Source of the DNA: Ignatzschineria indica
GTDB lineage: Bacteria > Pseudomonadota > Gammaproteobacteria > Cardiobacteriales > Wohlfahrtiimonadaceae
Length of the DNA stretch: 64,000 nt
NCBI RefSeq assembly: GCF_003121925.1
Contig: NZ_QEWR01000002.1
Span: 558,001-622,000, forward strand
Direction: 5' to 3'
The position numbers were made by a program, and so were the translations under genes. This document shows, piece by piece, positions 34,901-43,866 of this stretch. The notes below the pieces were generated by a model, which saw only the letters and a list, made by a program, of their open reading frames with translations, was not told the DNA's origin and did not search any database. Numbering within the stretch: position 1 is the first letter of the stretch; the number at the start of each line of letters is the position of its first letter.

Positions 34901-36736
34901 CTAAAGCGGGAAGAGTATCGGAATAAAGGTTACGGCAATTAACATCACAATAATGACGAAGGGAACGCCAATTTTAATAAAGTCAGCAAAACTATATTTC
35001 CCAGGGGCAACTACTAAGGTATTAACTGGGGATGAGACCGGCGTCATAAATGCTGCAGAAGCGGCAATGGCTACTGCCATCGCAAAGGGATAGGGAGAGA
35101 CCTCCAACACTGCGGCAGTCTGAATCGCAATCGGTGCTAAGAGAACCGCTGTTGCCGTATTAGAGATAAAGAGTCCAATAATTGCGGTAAAGCCGAAGAG
35201 CATTGCTAAAATCACTCTAGGGCTTGCATCTCCACTTGCCTCTAAAAGATATTTAACCGCAAGATCAACGCCCCCGGTATTTTGTAGCGCGACGGCAAAA
35301 GGAAACATCCCTACAATTAAGATAATACTCTGCCAATGAATCGACTTATAGGCACTATCCATTGTGATACAACCAAATGCTCCCATCAGTAATGCCCCAA
35401 AAATAGCAATTAAAACATTCGGAAAAATCCCCGAGATCATCAATCCAATTGTGACTAAAAGAGCAATAATGGCATAAGGAGCCCGATCCATTGCCGGTGC
35501 GACCTCATCAACCTCTGCCGGAATTGTCAGAACAACAAAGTCATTCTTCATCGTCTGTAGTTGACGAATGGCACGCCACATACCAAATACTAAAAGAATA
35601 TCCCCCCGTTTTAACTTCTCATTGAGAAGTTCATTTTCTAATACCTCTCCTTGGCGCTTAATCCCCATCACATTAAGCCCGAACTTCGATCTAAACGCAT
35701 TCTCCAATACCGTTTTATCGATCAATTTCGAGTCCGGATGAATTGCAACCTCAACCATTCCAATTTCACGAGAATGTTCATTAAAGTAGCTACTCATTAA
35801 GGGAAGCGAGACAAGATTAAAACGCTGTAAAAATAGATCGACCTTTTCAGGATAGAAAAAGTCAAAGAGAAGAACATCATTTTCTTGAATAACCCGGTCA
35901 GGTACCCCATCGAGCACCACATTCCGAAGACGATTAAGGCGACGCTCAACCGCAATAATATTAGCGCCATGAGCTTCTCGCAGGTTTAACTCTGTTAAGC
36001 GTTTACCAATCATCGGAGAGCCTTTCCCTACCTGCGCCCGATAATTACGCCCTTTTAGCTTATATTCACTCGCTAAATCATCAAAATTGATCCGATTCTT
36101 ACCTCTATTTTGTGAGGTCTCCTCCTGCTTTTTCCCTAAAAATCGTCGCGCAAAGAGCATATAGAAGATACCCACAAAGAGGATAATGAGGCCAATCGGT
36201 GTAAAGGAGAAAAACTCAAATGCCTTATTCCCGGCAAGCTCAAGCTGCGCAGAGACAACTAGATTCGGAGCAGTTGCAACTAAGGTTAACATGCCACTAA
36301 TTAAGCCGGCAAAACTGAGGGGCATCATCAATCTACGGGTATCCGCTTTCATCTTAGCCGCAACACTTAAGACTATCGGAATAAAAATGGCCACAATCCC
36401 GGTAGAACTCATCACTGACCCCAATAGCGCAACAGAGAGCATCAACAGAACAATCAATCGTGTTTCGCTATTTTTTGACTGCTTCATCAGCCAATCACCA
36501 ACTCTAAAAGCAACGCCGGTTCGAACCAAGCCATCACCAATAATAAAGAAGACGGCAACAATAATGACGCTACTATCACTAAAACCTGCTAATGCTTGAT
36601 CTAAGGTGACACTTCCCGTTAGAGGAAGTGCTAATAGCGCACAGACCGCAACAACATCCATTCTCGGCTTATTAACCATAAAAGCGACAATAGCGACAAA
36701 GAGAAGTGCGAGGACAATGAGAAGTTCTTGGTTCAT
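34901..36736 (-). CDS. SLC13 family anion permease with TrkA-C domains
   Basis: Divalent anion:sodium symporter superfamily protein, 611 residues. Two membrane blocks (about 1-200 and 400-611) flank two RCK_C/TrkA-C domains in the middle (about 220-305 and 310-390; segments such as GKGSPMIGKRLTELNLR and HPDSKLIDKTVLENAFRSKFG). The C-terminal block carries FISNTATAVLLAPIAI and TPVSSPVNTLVVAPG, the substrate and sodium-site region. Related proteins take up sulfate or other oxyanions/dicarboxylates; substrate is undetermined. It is monocistronic with no assimilation genes nearby. Confidence 0.9.
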   Translation of the reverse strand: MNQELLIVLALLFVAIVAFMVNKPRMDVVAVCALLALPLTGSVTLDQALAGFSDSSVIIVAVFFIIGDGLVRTGVAFRVGDWLMKQSKNSETRLIVLLMLSVALLGSVMSSTGIVAIFIPIVLSVAAKMKADTRRLMMPLSFAGLISGMLTLVATAPNLVVSAQLELAGNKAFEFFSFTPIGLIILFVGIFYMLFARRFLGKKQEETSQNRGKNRINFDDLASEYKLKGRNYRAQVGKGSPMIGKRLTELNLREAHGANIIAVERRLNRLRNVVLDGVPDRVIQENDVLLFDFFYPEKVDLFLQRFNLVSLPLMSSYFNEHSREIGMVEVAIHPDSKLIDKTVLENAFRSKFGLNVMGIKRQGEVLENELLNEKLKRGDILLVFGMWRAIRQLQTMKNDFVVLTIPAEVDEVAPAMDRAPYAIIALLVTIGLMISGIFPNVLIAIFGALLMGAFGCITMDSAYKSIHWQSIILIVGMFPFAVALQNTGGVDLAVKYLLEASGDASPRVILAMLFGFTAIIGLFISNTATAVLLAPIAIQTAAVLEVSPYPFAMAVAIAASAAFMTPVSSPVNTLVVAPGKYSFADFIKIGVPFVIIVMLIAVTFIPILFPL

Positions 36737-37230
36737 ATTACATCTATAATTCCTAACAAATGAGGATCGTAAAATCGAAAGCGCAAGTTGAGATAAAAAA
36801 CAACAATACCCAACAATGCCCTATAACAGTAATGGATCATAGAGATCAACTGGATCTCCAAAAATCGATGAGAGCATAATAGGGGTAATAAAAAATAACT
36901 CAATATCAATTATCCTATTATTTGACCACTCTTCAATAGCGATCAGATAAAACTTATCTGGAGGTTGCCTGAAGGTCACATAGAGATCCCATGAAGATCC
37001 AATGAAGACCCCATAAAGATCGCATAAGCGTCGTACCGAGCATCAGTAGATCTTACAATAAAAATGGACGCGTTATGACGTCCATCTCCAATAATATTAC
37101 TCCTCGATATCCCCAACGATCGATCTGATCGCTAATTCGATAAGTACAATCAATGATAGTACTCAATCTTCTATTTATGAAATAGAGAGCGTTAACGACA
37201 ATTGATATCAATTATATCAATTGATGCCAA
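36737..37230. other. Intergenic region with 15-bp-like repeats
   Basis: About 490 bases with no gene. At about 36970-37030 there are imperfect repeats of the form CATGAAGATCC / AATGAAGACCC / CATAAAGATCG (roughly 15-bp spacing). Near 37195-37225 ATTGATATCAATTATATCAATTGAT contains overlapping palindromes (ATTGATATCAAT is one). The SLC13 promoter should be in the left part. Confidence 0.45.
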
Positions 37231-37776
37231 TTAACGAATCAAACGGCTAATTGCCTTAAATTGAGCATCCTCTGCACTCTCTAGAAGTTCAAAGAGCACC
37301 ATCTCCACACTTGTTAAGTTAGCGCCTAATTGAATCATCTTATTCAAGCCCAACTCAATATTAGGCTCAACTCGGGAAGAGACCGCATCAGAAACAACCT
37401 CAACCTCACGATCAAGCATTAAAAGATCTCTTACTGTCTGATAGACACAGACATGCGTCTCAATGCCGGCAACAACAAAGTGGGCCTCTGGATATTGATC
37501 TAACATTGCCTGAAATTGTGGATGAGGAACACCACTAAAGGTCATCTTCTCTAAAGGGGATAATGCCGCGTCGACTAAAAGATTCTTTAAAGTGGGAACT
37601 GTCGGTCCTAGACCTTTTGGATACTGTTCTAACCAGATAATAGGAATATCGAGTGTAATTGCCCCTTCAACTAAAATTTCTAAGTTCTTAAGAAGCTTCT
37701 CCTCTTGATACATCACCGGCAATAATTTCTCTTGCACATCGACAAGCACTAAAATGGTCTGATCTCGCATTAACAT
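37231..37776 (-). CDS. Isochorismatase-like cysteine hydrolase
   Basis: Cysteine hydrolase of the isochorismatase superfamily, 181 residues from the ATG at 37776, which has AAAGGAG at good spacing. The upstream extension in the open frame is not family-like. Catalytic residues are visible: Asp in VLVDVQEKLL, Lys in EKMTFSGV, and Cys in the AGIETHVCVYQT segment. Related to E. coli YcaC and nicotinamidase-like hydrolases; real substrate unknown. No siderophore or nicotinamide genes flank it. Confidence 0.9.
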   Translation of the reverse strand: MLMRDQTILVLVDVQEKLLPVMYQEEKLLKNLEILVEGAITLDIPIIWLEQYPKGLGPTVPTLKNLLVDAALSPLEKMTFSGVPHPQFQAMLDQYPEAHFVVAGIETHVCVYQTVRDLLMLDREVEVVSDAVSSRVEPNIELGLNKMIQLGANLTSVEMVLFELLESAEDAQFKAISRLIR

Positions 37777-38090
37777 AAACACTCTCCTTTGGGGATCTCT
37801 ACTTCTATCCCTTCTCAATAATAACTACTTTTAGAATAACCACTTCTCTCTAAATGTCTATTAAAAATATTTCATAGAAAATGGCTCTAGAATAATGACC
37901 AAACGCTTATCGATTGATAAGATCGAGCGTCTGATCTGTCTGCAAAGCAATATCGAAATCAACAAAAAAAGATCACTACAATTAAATAGTGATCTTTACA
38001 ATAATCTTTATAACAATCCGTATAACAATTTTGCTGCAGGCTTAATATTGATCTCTAATCATGAGCTCAATGCGCTTCTCCACTTAATCC

Positions 38091-38360
38091 TTAATCAGAA
38101 GTTACTCCGCTCTCGATAGCGTTTTGCATCTCTGCTTCTGCAGATTTTTCCTGCTGAGCCTCTGCTCTTCTAGCTTTTCGACCTTTCGCCATCTCTACCT
38201 CTTTATGGTAATGCGCTTCAAGCCCCTCTTCAGCAATATAGTAATTGACCTCCTCTATCGGCTCCTGATGATCTTGATAGAGCATAATAAAAGGCATACT
38301 GACCATATAGATAAAGACAGCAACAAGTGCCGCAACCACAAAATAGATCCACTTATGCAT
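38091..38360 (-). CDS. Small single-pass membrane protein, 89 aa
   Basis: One N-terminal membrane helix (about 4-28, WIYFVVAALVAVFIYMVSM) followed by a charged, Glu/Ala-rich tail likely to be helical (KGRKARRAEAQQEKSAEAEMQ). AAAGG nine bases before the ATG supports it. Family unknown. A plus-strand frame on the other strand (38124-38555) covers it, but has no ribosome-binding site and is rejected. It lies 215 bases after the trpA stop on the same strand and could be transcribed by readthrough. Confidence 0.65.
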   Translation of the reverse strand: MHKWIYFVVAALVAVFIYMVSMPFIMLYQDHQEPIEEVNYYIAEEGLEAHYHKEVEMAKGRKARRAEAQQEKSAEAEMQNAIESGVTSD

Positions 38361-38575
38361 TTTTTAACCTTTCTATTTACCTTTGCTAATAATGTTAATT
38401 GTACCAATCGTAATATCATCGGCTCAATTTTAAGGGATCAATTATACGCTAAAAGCGCAATCTCTGTCAGCTTCTATTCATCCTTACTCTCTCGGATCGG
38501 GCGAAATATTACTCGTTATAGGATTGATAGAGCTGATAGAGTTCATAATATTTAGCGATCGTGAATCCTAGAGCT

Positions 38576-39391
38576 CTATAGTGTAGCCTGCTTCATCAAC
38601 CGGACAAAATTAGCGAGTTTTTCTAACATCTCAGACTCATTATCGAGGTTTTCCCGAATAATCTGTGTTACAGCAGAACCACTGATTACGCCGGAGACCC
38701 CTTGCGCTAAATAGTAACGCGCCTGCTCTGGTGTTGAGATCCCAAACCCTTGAACAATGGGTGCGGCCTTTGCAGCTTTTAAACGGCGAATATTTTGTGT
38801 CAGATCACAATTCTCCTCTGAGTGAGAATCTTGATCAACACCTGTTACCCCCGCTCGAGAGACCAGATAAGTATACCCTTCCCCCTCTTGAGCGATACCA
38901 GCAATTGCTTCATCAGTCGCATCGGGTGGGCAGATAAAGATGGGAGCAACATCTTTCGCTTTGGCAATAGAACTAAAAGGTGCCGCCTCTCTTAGCGGAA
39001 GATCTGCCACTAACACAGAATCGATCCCAACCTCTTGACAACGTTGATAGAACGCCTCTACTCCATATGCATAGATAAGATTGGCATACATCAATAGACC
39101 GATCGGAAGCGTAGGATGATTTGTTCTCACTTCAGAGAGAAGCGAGAAGGCTCCTTCAACCGTTGCACCGCTCTCCAATGCGCGTAAAACAGCTCCCTGA
39201 ATTTCAGGGCCGTCAGCTAAAGGATCAGAAAAAGGAATGCTCACCTCTAAAGCATCAGCACCCGATACCACTAATGTCTCTAAGATCTTGGCAGATAGTG
39301 CTCTATTTGGGTCACCCAATACGACAAAGGGAATAAATGCGCCCTCTTTTTTTGCACGAAGCTTGGTAAGTAGTTGATCATATCGCGCCAT
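38576..39391 (-). CDS. trpA: Tryptophan synthase alpha chain
   Basis: Cleaves indole-3-glycerol phosphate to indole for the beta subunit. 271 residues of (beta-alpha)8 barrel with the catalytic Glu in ADALEVSIPFSDPLADGP and Asp in the same segment, LLMYANLIYAYG, SRAGVTGVD, and GFGISTPEQA. The start codon lies one base after the trpB stop, typical for coupled trpB-trpA. Last gene of the trp operon. Confidence 0.98.
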   Translation of the reverse strand: MARYDQLLTKLRAKKEGAFIPFVVLGDPNRALSAKILETLVVSGADALEVSIPFSDPLADGPEIQGAVLRALESGATVEGAFSLLSEVRTNHPTLPIGLLMYANLIYAYGVEAFYQRCQEVGIDSVLVADLPLREAAPFSSIAKAKDVAPIFICPPDATDEAIAGIAQEGEGYTYLVSRAGVTGVDQDSHSEENCDLTQNIRRLKAAKAAPIVQGFGISTPEQARYYLAQGVSGVISGSAVTQIIRENLDNESEMLEKLANFVRLMKQATL

Positions 39392-39392
39392 T

Positions 39393-40577
39393 TTATACTC
39401 TCCCTTCTAAAATTTTATGAACTGTAAAGATATCCTTATCTCCTCGACCGGAAAGATTCACTACAAGCAATTGCTCCTTATCAGGTTCTGCTGCAATCAT
39501 CTTCAGAGCATAAGCAAGCGCATGGGACGATTCTAAAGCGGGAATAATTCCCTCTCTTTTCGCTAACTGCTGAAATGCATCAAGAGCTTCCTCATCTGTC
39601 ACAGAGTGATACTCCGCTCGACCGATATTATGCAGATGAACATGTTGCGGACCGACTGATGGAAAATCTAATCCTGCAGAGATGGAGTATGAACCTTTAA
39701 TCTGCCCTTCATCACTCTGCATCAGATGTGATTTCATTCCAAAATAGATTCCCGGCGTTCCATGTTTTAAAGAGGCGCCATGTTGACCACTCTCAATCCC
39801 TTTTCCTGCAGGCTCTACACCGATCAAACGAACAGCCGCATCAGGGATAAACTCTGTAAACATCCCAATGGCATTAGAGCCACCACCGATACAGGCTAAA
39901 ACGGCATCTGGCAATCGTCCTTCACGCGCTAAAATTTCCGCTTTGGTCTCCTCCCCAATCATCTTCTGAAACTCTCTGACAATTGTTGGGAAAGGATGAG
40001 GACCTGCGGCAGTTCCTAGAAGATAGTGCGTTGTTTTATAACTTGCTGACCAATCTCTTAATGCCTCATTACAAGCATCTTTCAATGTTCCAGAACCACT
40101 AGAAACAGGAATAATCTCAGCACCCATCAACTCCATTCGAAAGACATTAGGCGCTTGACGCTCAATATCTTTAGCCCCCATATAGATCCGGCACTTCATA
40201 TTCAAAAGAGCACAAGCTAGAGCAGTCGCAACACCATGCTGCCCGGCACCTGTTTCAGCAATAATTTCACGTTTCCCCATCCGCTTTGCCAAAAGTGCCT
40301 GCCCTAAAACTTGATTCGTTTTATGCGCACCACCATGAAGAAGATCTTCCCGCTTAAGGTAGAGTTTGCTCTTAGTTCCTGCTGTTAAATTACGGCAGAG
40401 AGTTAAAGCCGTTGGTCTGCCGGCATAATTTTTAAGAAGATCCATAAATTCCCGCTGAAACTCAGGGTCATCTTGCGCCTTAATAAATTCCGCTTCTAAC
40501 TGATCGAGCGCTGGAATCAGCAACTCCGGCACATATTGCCCACCAAACTCCCCAAAGTAAGGGTCTAACTTTCTCAT
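39393..40577 (-). CDS. trpB: Tryptophan synthase beta chain
   Basis: PLP enzyme joining indole and serine. 394 residues with the PLP lysine in [12 protein letters not shown] (about residue 87), phosphate-binding [26 protein letters not shown] and [11 protein letters not shown]. Length matches the family. Preceded by a 161-base gap after trpCF that holds a heptamer repeat and a hairpin, so trpBA may have an internal promoter. Confidence 0.98.
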   Translation of the reverse strand: MRKLDPYFGEFGGQYVPELLIPALDQLEAEFIKAQDDPEFQREFMDLLKNYAGRPTALTLCRNLTAGTKSKLYLKREDLLHGGAHKTNQVLGQALLAKRMGKREIIAETGAGQHGVATALACALLNMKCRIYMGAKDIERQAPNVFRMELMGAEIIPVSSGSGTLKDACNEALRDWSASYKTTHYLLGTAAGPHPFPTIVREFQKMIGEETKAEILAREGRLPDAVLACIGGGSNAIGMFTEFIPDAAVRLIGVEPAGKGIESGQHGASLKHGTPGIYFGMKSHLMQSDEGQIKGSYSISAGLDFPSVGPQHVHLHNIGRAEYHSVTDEEALDAFQQLAKREGIIPALESSHALAYALKMIAAEPDKEQLLVVNLSGRGDKDIFTVHKILEGRV

Positions 40578-40738
40578 GCTATGCTCCTAATCCTATTCTA
40601 TCGTTATCTGTTATCTGTTATCTGTTATCTAAAAAGGGTATCTCTATTGCCGATCTTTACGTACTTTATGCACTTTACGTACTTTACATAAGGTGTAAAT
40701 TTTATAAACATTACACACCTTGTCATCATCACAAAGAT
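40578..40738 (-). promoter_or_regulatory. trpCF-trpB spacer with heptamer repeat and hairpin
   Basis: Contains three copies of TCTGTTA (40607-40627), the same heptamer as next to bcp, and a stem AAGGTGT (40690-40696) / ACACCTT (40715-40721). The spacing is unusually large for this otherwise tight operon. It could be an internal promoter or a partial termination point. Confidence 0.45.
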
Positions 40739-42160
40739 TCATCGTGAATATTTATCCCGATTAATTTTGATAGGTTGCTTATGTTCTGCAATTAATTGAA
40801 AGATCTGCTCTAATTTCTTGGCATCTTTCTTTCCCGGCAGAGCTTCAACACCTGAGTTAAGGTCTACACCTAAAGGGTGAAATGAGAGTGCATCTACAAT
40901 ATTGTTATGATTGATTCCACCAGCTAAAAAGAGATTAGAGAGATCCGCTCCTTCTAAGAGCGACCAATCGAAAGGTTCGCCACTTCCCCCTTTCTTGCCA
41001 TCAAGAAGATAGTGATCCACATCTTGGTAATCGAGAAAGGGTAATTGTTGCTCCCCCTCTTGAATATTGATCGCCTTAATAATTTTAATATTTCTGGGTA
41101 GTTTTGCGCGTAATTCAGTGATGTAATGTTGCGGTTCATGCCCATGGAGTTGAATCGCCGAAAGCCCTACCTCTTTAGCAATAAATAGAATGGCATCAAT
41201 ATCATCATTCTGGAAAACCCCAATATACTCCAAGGGAACAGCATGGCGAATCTCCTTCGCCTGCCGATAAGTAACACCGCGAGGACTCGTGAGAATAAAG
41301 ATTAACCCCCCATATTGCGCACCGGCATCAAAGGCGGCTTGCGCATCCTCTATTGAGGTCAAGCCACATACCTTATCCCCACCAACAAGTAGTTGATGAA
41401 GCGCACGATCGAGATCAGCACTCCCCATAAGATGGCTTCCGATTAAAAAACCATCCACCGATTGAGATAATTTACGAATATCATGGTAGTGACGAATACC
41501 TGACTCACTAATTACAATCTGCTCCGCCGGCATTAAAGCTCGTAGACGCTCACTCTTACCCAAATCGATAGAGAGATCTCGCAGATCACGATTATTAATA
41601 CCGATCACTTTTGCACGCAGCTTTAGCGCACGGCGCACCTCGTCTTCATCATTCACCTCTGTTAATACCCCCATCCCAAGAGTATGAGCGATATTAGCAA
41701 GATAACGATACTCATCATCTCGAAGAACTGAGAGCATTAAGAGAACCGCATCAGCACCATAATAACGCGCTAAATAGATCTGATAGGCATCAACAATAAA
41801 ATCTTTACAGAGAATCGGAAGTTTGGTGGCAGCTTTTGCGATTTTCAAATTGATAAAATCGCCCCCAAAGTATTGCGGCTCAGTTAAGACGGAGATTGCT
41901 GTCGCATAGGGAGAGTATGACTGAACAATCTCTGGTAGATCAAAATCTTCACAGATCAATCCTTTTGAAGGAGATGAGCGCTTACACTCTAAAATATAAG
42001 CAGGAAGCCCTTCCTCTCTTCGCGCTTCAATCGCTTGATAAAAATCACGATCACTGGAGGTTAAATCTGCTTCAAACGTTGTTAATGGCATCTCTTGCAC
42101 CAACTGTGCAATCGCTTTACGCCGCGTCTCTACAATCTTCCCTAATACTGTCTCATTCAT
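40739..42160 (-). CDS. trpC: Fused indole-3-glycerol phosphate synthase / phosphoribosylanthranilate isomerase
   Basis: Bifunctional TrpCF, 473 residues. The N-terminal IGPS barrel (about 1-255) has AYILECKRSSPSKGLI, LTEPQYFGGDF, PILCKDFIVDAYQI and VISESGIRHYHDI; the C-terminal PRAI barrel (about 258-455) has VCGLTSIEDAQAA, GVFQNDDID, LSAIQLHGHEP and LAGGINHNNIVDAL. The fusion is the enterobacterial-type arrangement; many gammaproteobacteria keep trpC and trpF separate. It starts 105 bases after trpD. Confidence 0.97.
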   Translation of the reverse strand: MNETVLGKIVETRRKAIAQLVQEMPLTTFEADLTSSDRDFYQAIEARREEGLPAYILECKRSSPSKGLICEDFDLPEIVQSYSPYATAISVLTEPQYFGGDFINLKIAKAATKLPILCKDFIVDAYQIYLARYYGADAVLLMLSVLRDDEYRYLANIAHTLGMGVLTEVNDEDEVRRALKLRAKVIGINNRDLRDLSIDLGKSERLRALMPAEQIVISESGIRHYHDIRKLSQSVDGFLIGSHLMGSADLDRALHQLLVGGDKVCGLTSIEDAQAAFDAGAQYGGLIFILTSPRGVTYRQAKEIRHAVPLEYIGVFQNDDIDAILFIAKEVGLSAIQLHGHEPQHYITELRAKLPRNIKIIKAINIQEGEQQLPFLDYQDVDHYLLDGKKGGSGEPFDWSLLEGADLSNLFLAGGINHNNIVDALSFHPLGVDLNSGVEALPGKKDAKKLEQIFQLIAEHKQPIKINRDKYSR

Positions 42161-42265
42161 TACTCTATGCTCCCTTCTATTATCTCTCTGTTGATCTCTC
42201 TACTTATCTCTCTACTTATCTCTTTATGATCTATTTCTATCTTCTCTCTCACCTTAGAGATCACT

Positions 42266-43342
42266 TTAGGCGAGACGTTGAATCGTTTTTGCATCAGTGA
42301 TAATCTCCCCCTCTTTTGTAAATTGATTACCGGTGATACGCTCAAGTAATCGTAACGCCATCCCTTCATCGATCGCGGTTAATGCTCTGTCGGCATTCTC
42401 TCTTAAATTCTCAAAACCAAAGAGCTTTAAAAGAAGCGCAACATTGATAGCAACAGCATGACGATGCGCCTCTGGAGCTGCACCATGTAACATCGTTAAG
42501 AGTGTTTTACGATTCTCTAAGGCATCTCCACCACGAATCGCTGAGAGCGGATGCTCACTCAATCCGAAATCGACAGGTTTGAGATAATAGGTCTCAATCA
42601 TACCTGAACGCAGTTCTGTAATTTTGGTCGGAGCGTGGAGTGCCGCCTCATCCATTCCACCACCGTGAATCACTAAAACATGCTCATAACCGAGTAATTT
42701 TGCCGTTTCAGCAACCAATTCTGTTAAGTCAGCATGGTAGACCCCCATCACTGCACGCTTAGGACGAGCGGGATTTGTCAAAGGTCCTAGTAAATTAAAA
42801 ATAGTACGTGTTTTAAGTTCTCCTCGCGTTTTCGCTGCATGCTTAAAACCACCATGATAATGGGGTGCAAAGAGAAAGGTAATTTGATCATTATCGAGTG
42901 AAAGACGTGCCTCTTCCGGACTTTTATAGAGATCGACACCTAAGGTTTGTAGAAGATCTGAAGAGCCCGTTAAACTAGAGACACTGCGATTACCATGTTT
43001 AGCCACAACTGCCCCACAACTTGCACCGACTAAAGCACTTGCTGTTGAGATATTGACGGTATTTAGACCATCACCACCGGTACCAACGATATCTGCAAAA
43101 GGATATTCTGGGGTTGCAAAAGATCTCGCCTCATTTAAGAAAGCGGCGGCAGCTCCGGCAACTTCAGCTGGCGTTTCGCCACGTAATTTCATCGAGATCA
43201 ATGCTGCTCCTAAAAGGGTATCTCCAACCTCTCCTTTAGCAATAGCACTAAAGAGTTGGTGACTCTCTTGTTGAGATAATCGCTCACCACTATAGAGTCT
43301 TTGAAAAGTCGTCTTTAATGAAGTATTCGTTCTATCTGTCAT
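42266..43342 (-). CDS. trpD: Anthranilate phosphoribosyltransferase
   Basis: Transfers phosphoribose from PRPP to anthranilate. 358 residues with the PRPP-binding GTGGDGLNTVNISTASAL (DIVGTGGDG motif), KHGNRSVSS, and NLLGPLTNPARP. It is a stand-alone TrpD, without an N-terminal TrpG glutaminase domain. First structural gene after the leader; AGGATAGAACC precedes the ATG. Confidence 0.98.
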   Translation of the reverse strand: MTDRTNTSLKTTFQRLYSGERLSQQESHQLFSAIAKGEVGDTLLGAALISMKLRGETPAEVAGAAAAFLNEARSFATPEYPFADIVGTGGDGLNTVNISTASALVGASCGAVVAKHGNRSVSSLTGSSDLLQTLGVDLYKSPEEARLSLDNDQITFLFAPHYHGGFKHAAKTRGELKTRTIFNLLGPLTNPARPKRAVMGVYHADLTELVAETAKLLGYEHVLVIHGGGMDEAALHAPTKITELRSGMIETYYLKPVDFGLSEHPLSAIRGGDALENRKTLLTMLHGAAPEAHRHAVAINVALLLKLFGFENLRENADRALTAIDEGMALRLLERITGNQFTKEGEIITDAKTIQRLA

Positions 43343-43433
43343 GGTTCTATCCTATCGTTATCGCGTTAAAATCGGGGTACTCTCATCATCTACTCTACGA
43401 CTGCGGATCTTATTACGATTTCTTTAGGCATAA

Positions 43434-43460
43434 AAAAACCCGCAGCGTGTGCGGGTTTTT
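43434..43460 (-). terminator. trp attenuator (intrinsic terminator)
   Basis: CCCGCA (43439-43444) and TGCGGG (43450-43455) form the stem. On the minus strand, after AAAAACCCGCA-CACGC-TGCGGG, come seven Ts. It lies between trpL and trpD. The leader's TGCGGG (minus strand, about 43509-43515) is complementary to the CCCGCA arm, so the leader can form an alternative antiterminator. Confidence 0.88.
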
Positions 43461-43481
43461 CTGATCTATGGCTAAAAGCTT

Positions 43482-43565
43482 CTATCTTTCACTTAGGCGC
43501 ACAGATACCTCCCGCAATTGCGAGCTGTGCCACCAATAGTTATAGAAAAAGCTTTGTCCAAACAT
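43482..43565 (-). CDS. trpL: trp operon leader peptide
   Basis: ATG at 43565, TAG at 43482, 27 codons. The sequence around the control codons is FFYNYWWHSS: two adjacent Trp codons at positions 11-12. Ribosome stalling there when Trp-tRNA is scarce would favour the antiterminator and allow read-through into trpD. AGAGGA lies about 11 bases upstream. The inverted repeat GCACAG...CTGTGC (minus strand) around TCGCAATTGCGGGA forms the 1:2 structure. Confidence 0.88.
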   Translation of the reverse strand: MFGQSFFYNYWWHSSQLREVSVRLSER

Positions 43566-43684
43566 CTCAATAAATTCCTCTATTATTATCTCTGCTTATG
43601 ATTGGGATCTTTTATAAGAGGTCTTATCAAACTCTCTGCCTCAAACATCTCACTGCAGATTTCTTTTGTTCTGATTCCTATAAA

Positions 43685-43713
43685 GTTATAGGTCTATTTT
43701 TAACAATTGTCAA
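43685..43713 (-). promoter_or_regulatory. trp operon promoter
   Basis: On the minus strand, TTGACA (43713-43708), 17 bases, then TATAAC (43690-43685): a near-consensus sigma-70 promoter about 120 bases upstream of the trpL start. The -35 flank TTGACAATTGTTAA resembles the E. coli trp promoter. I see no clear TrpR palindrome. Confidence 0.75.
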
Positions 43714-43866
43714 ACCATTTTGTGATTCTCTATCGATTTGCGATCGAATCAACCGCAAATAGTGGGGGGAAAGCATTCGATACTCTATGTTCGATACTCT
43801 ATCGATAAGATAGTTAATCTTATCGATTATATGAGTTATATGAACTGTTGAATAATATCGAAACTA

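Noticed and set aside
37895-38119. 74-codon plus-strand frame
   Set aside because: Runs of YNN repeats from tandem AATAATCTTTATAAC-like words; no ribosome-binding site; overlaps the end of the better-supported minus-strand gene at 38091-38360.
38124-38555. 143-codon plus-strand frame
   Set aside because: Antisense to the membrane-protein gene with a good ribosome-binding site; composition (poly Phe/Leu/Ser) is typical of a shadow frame.
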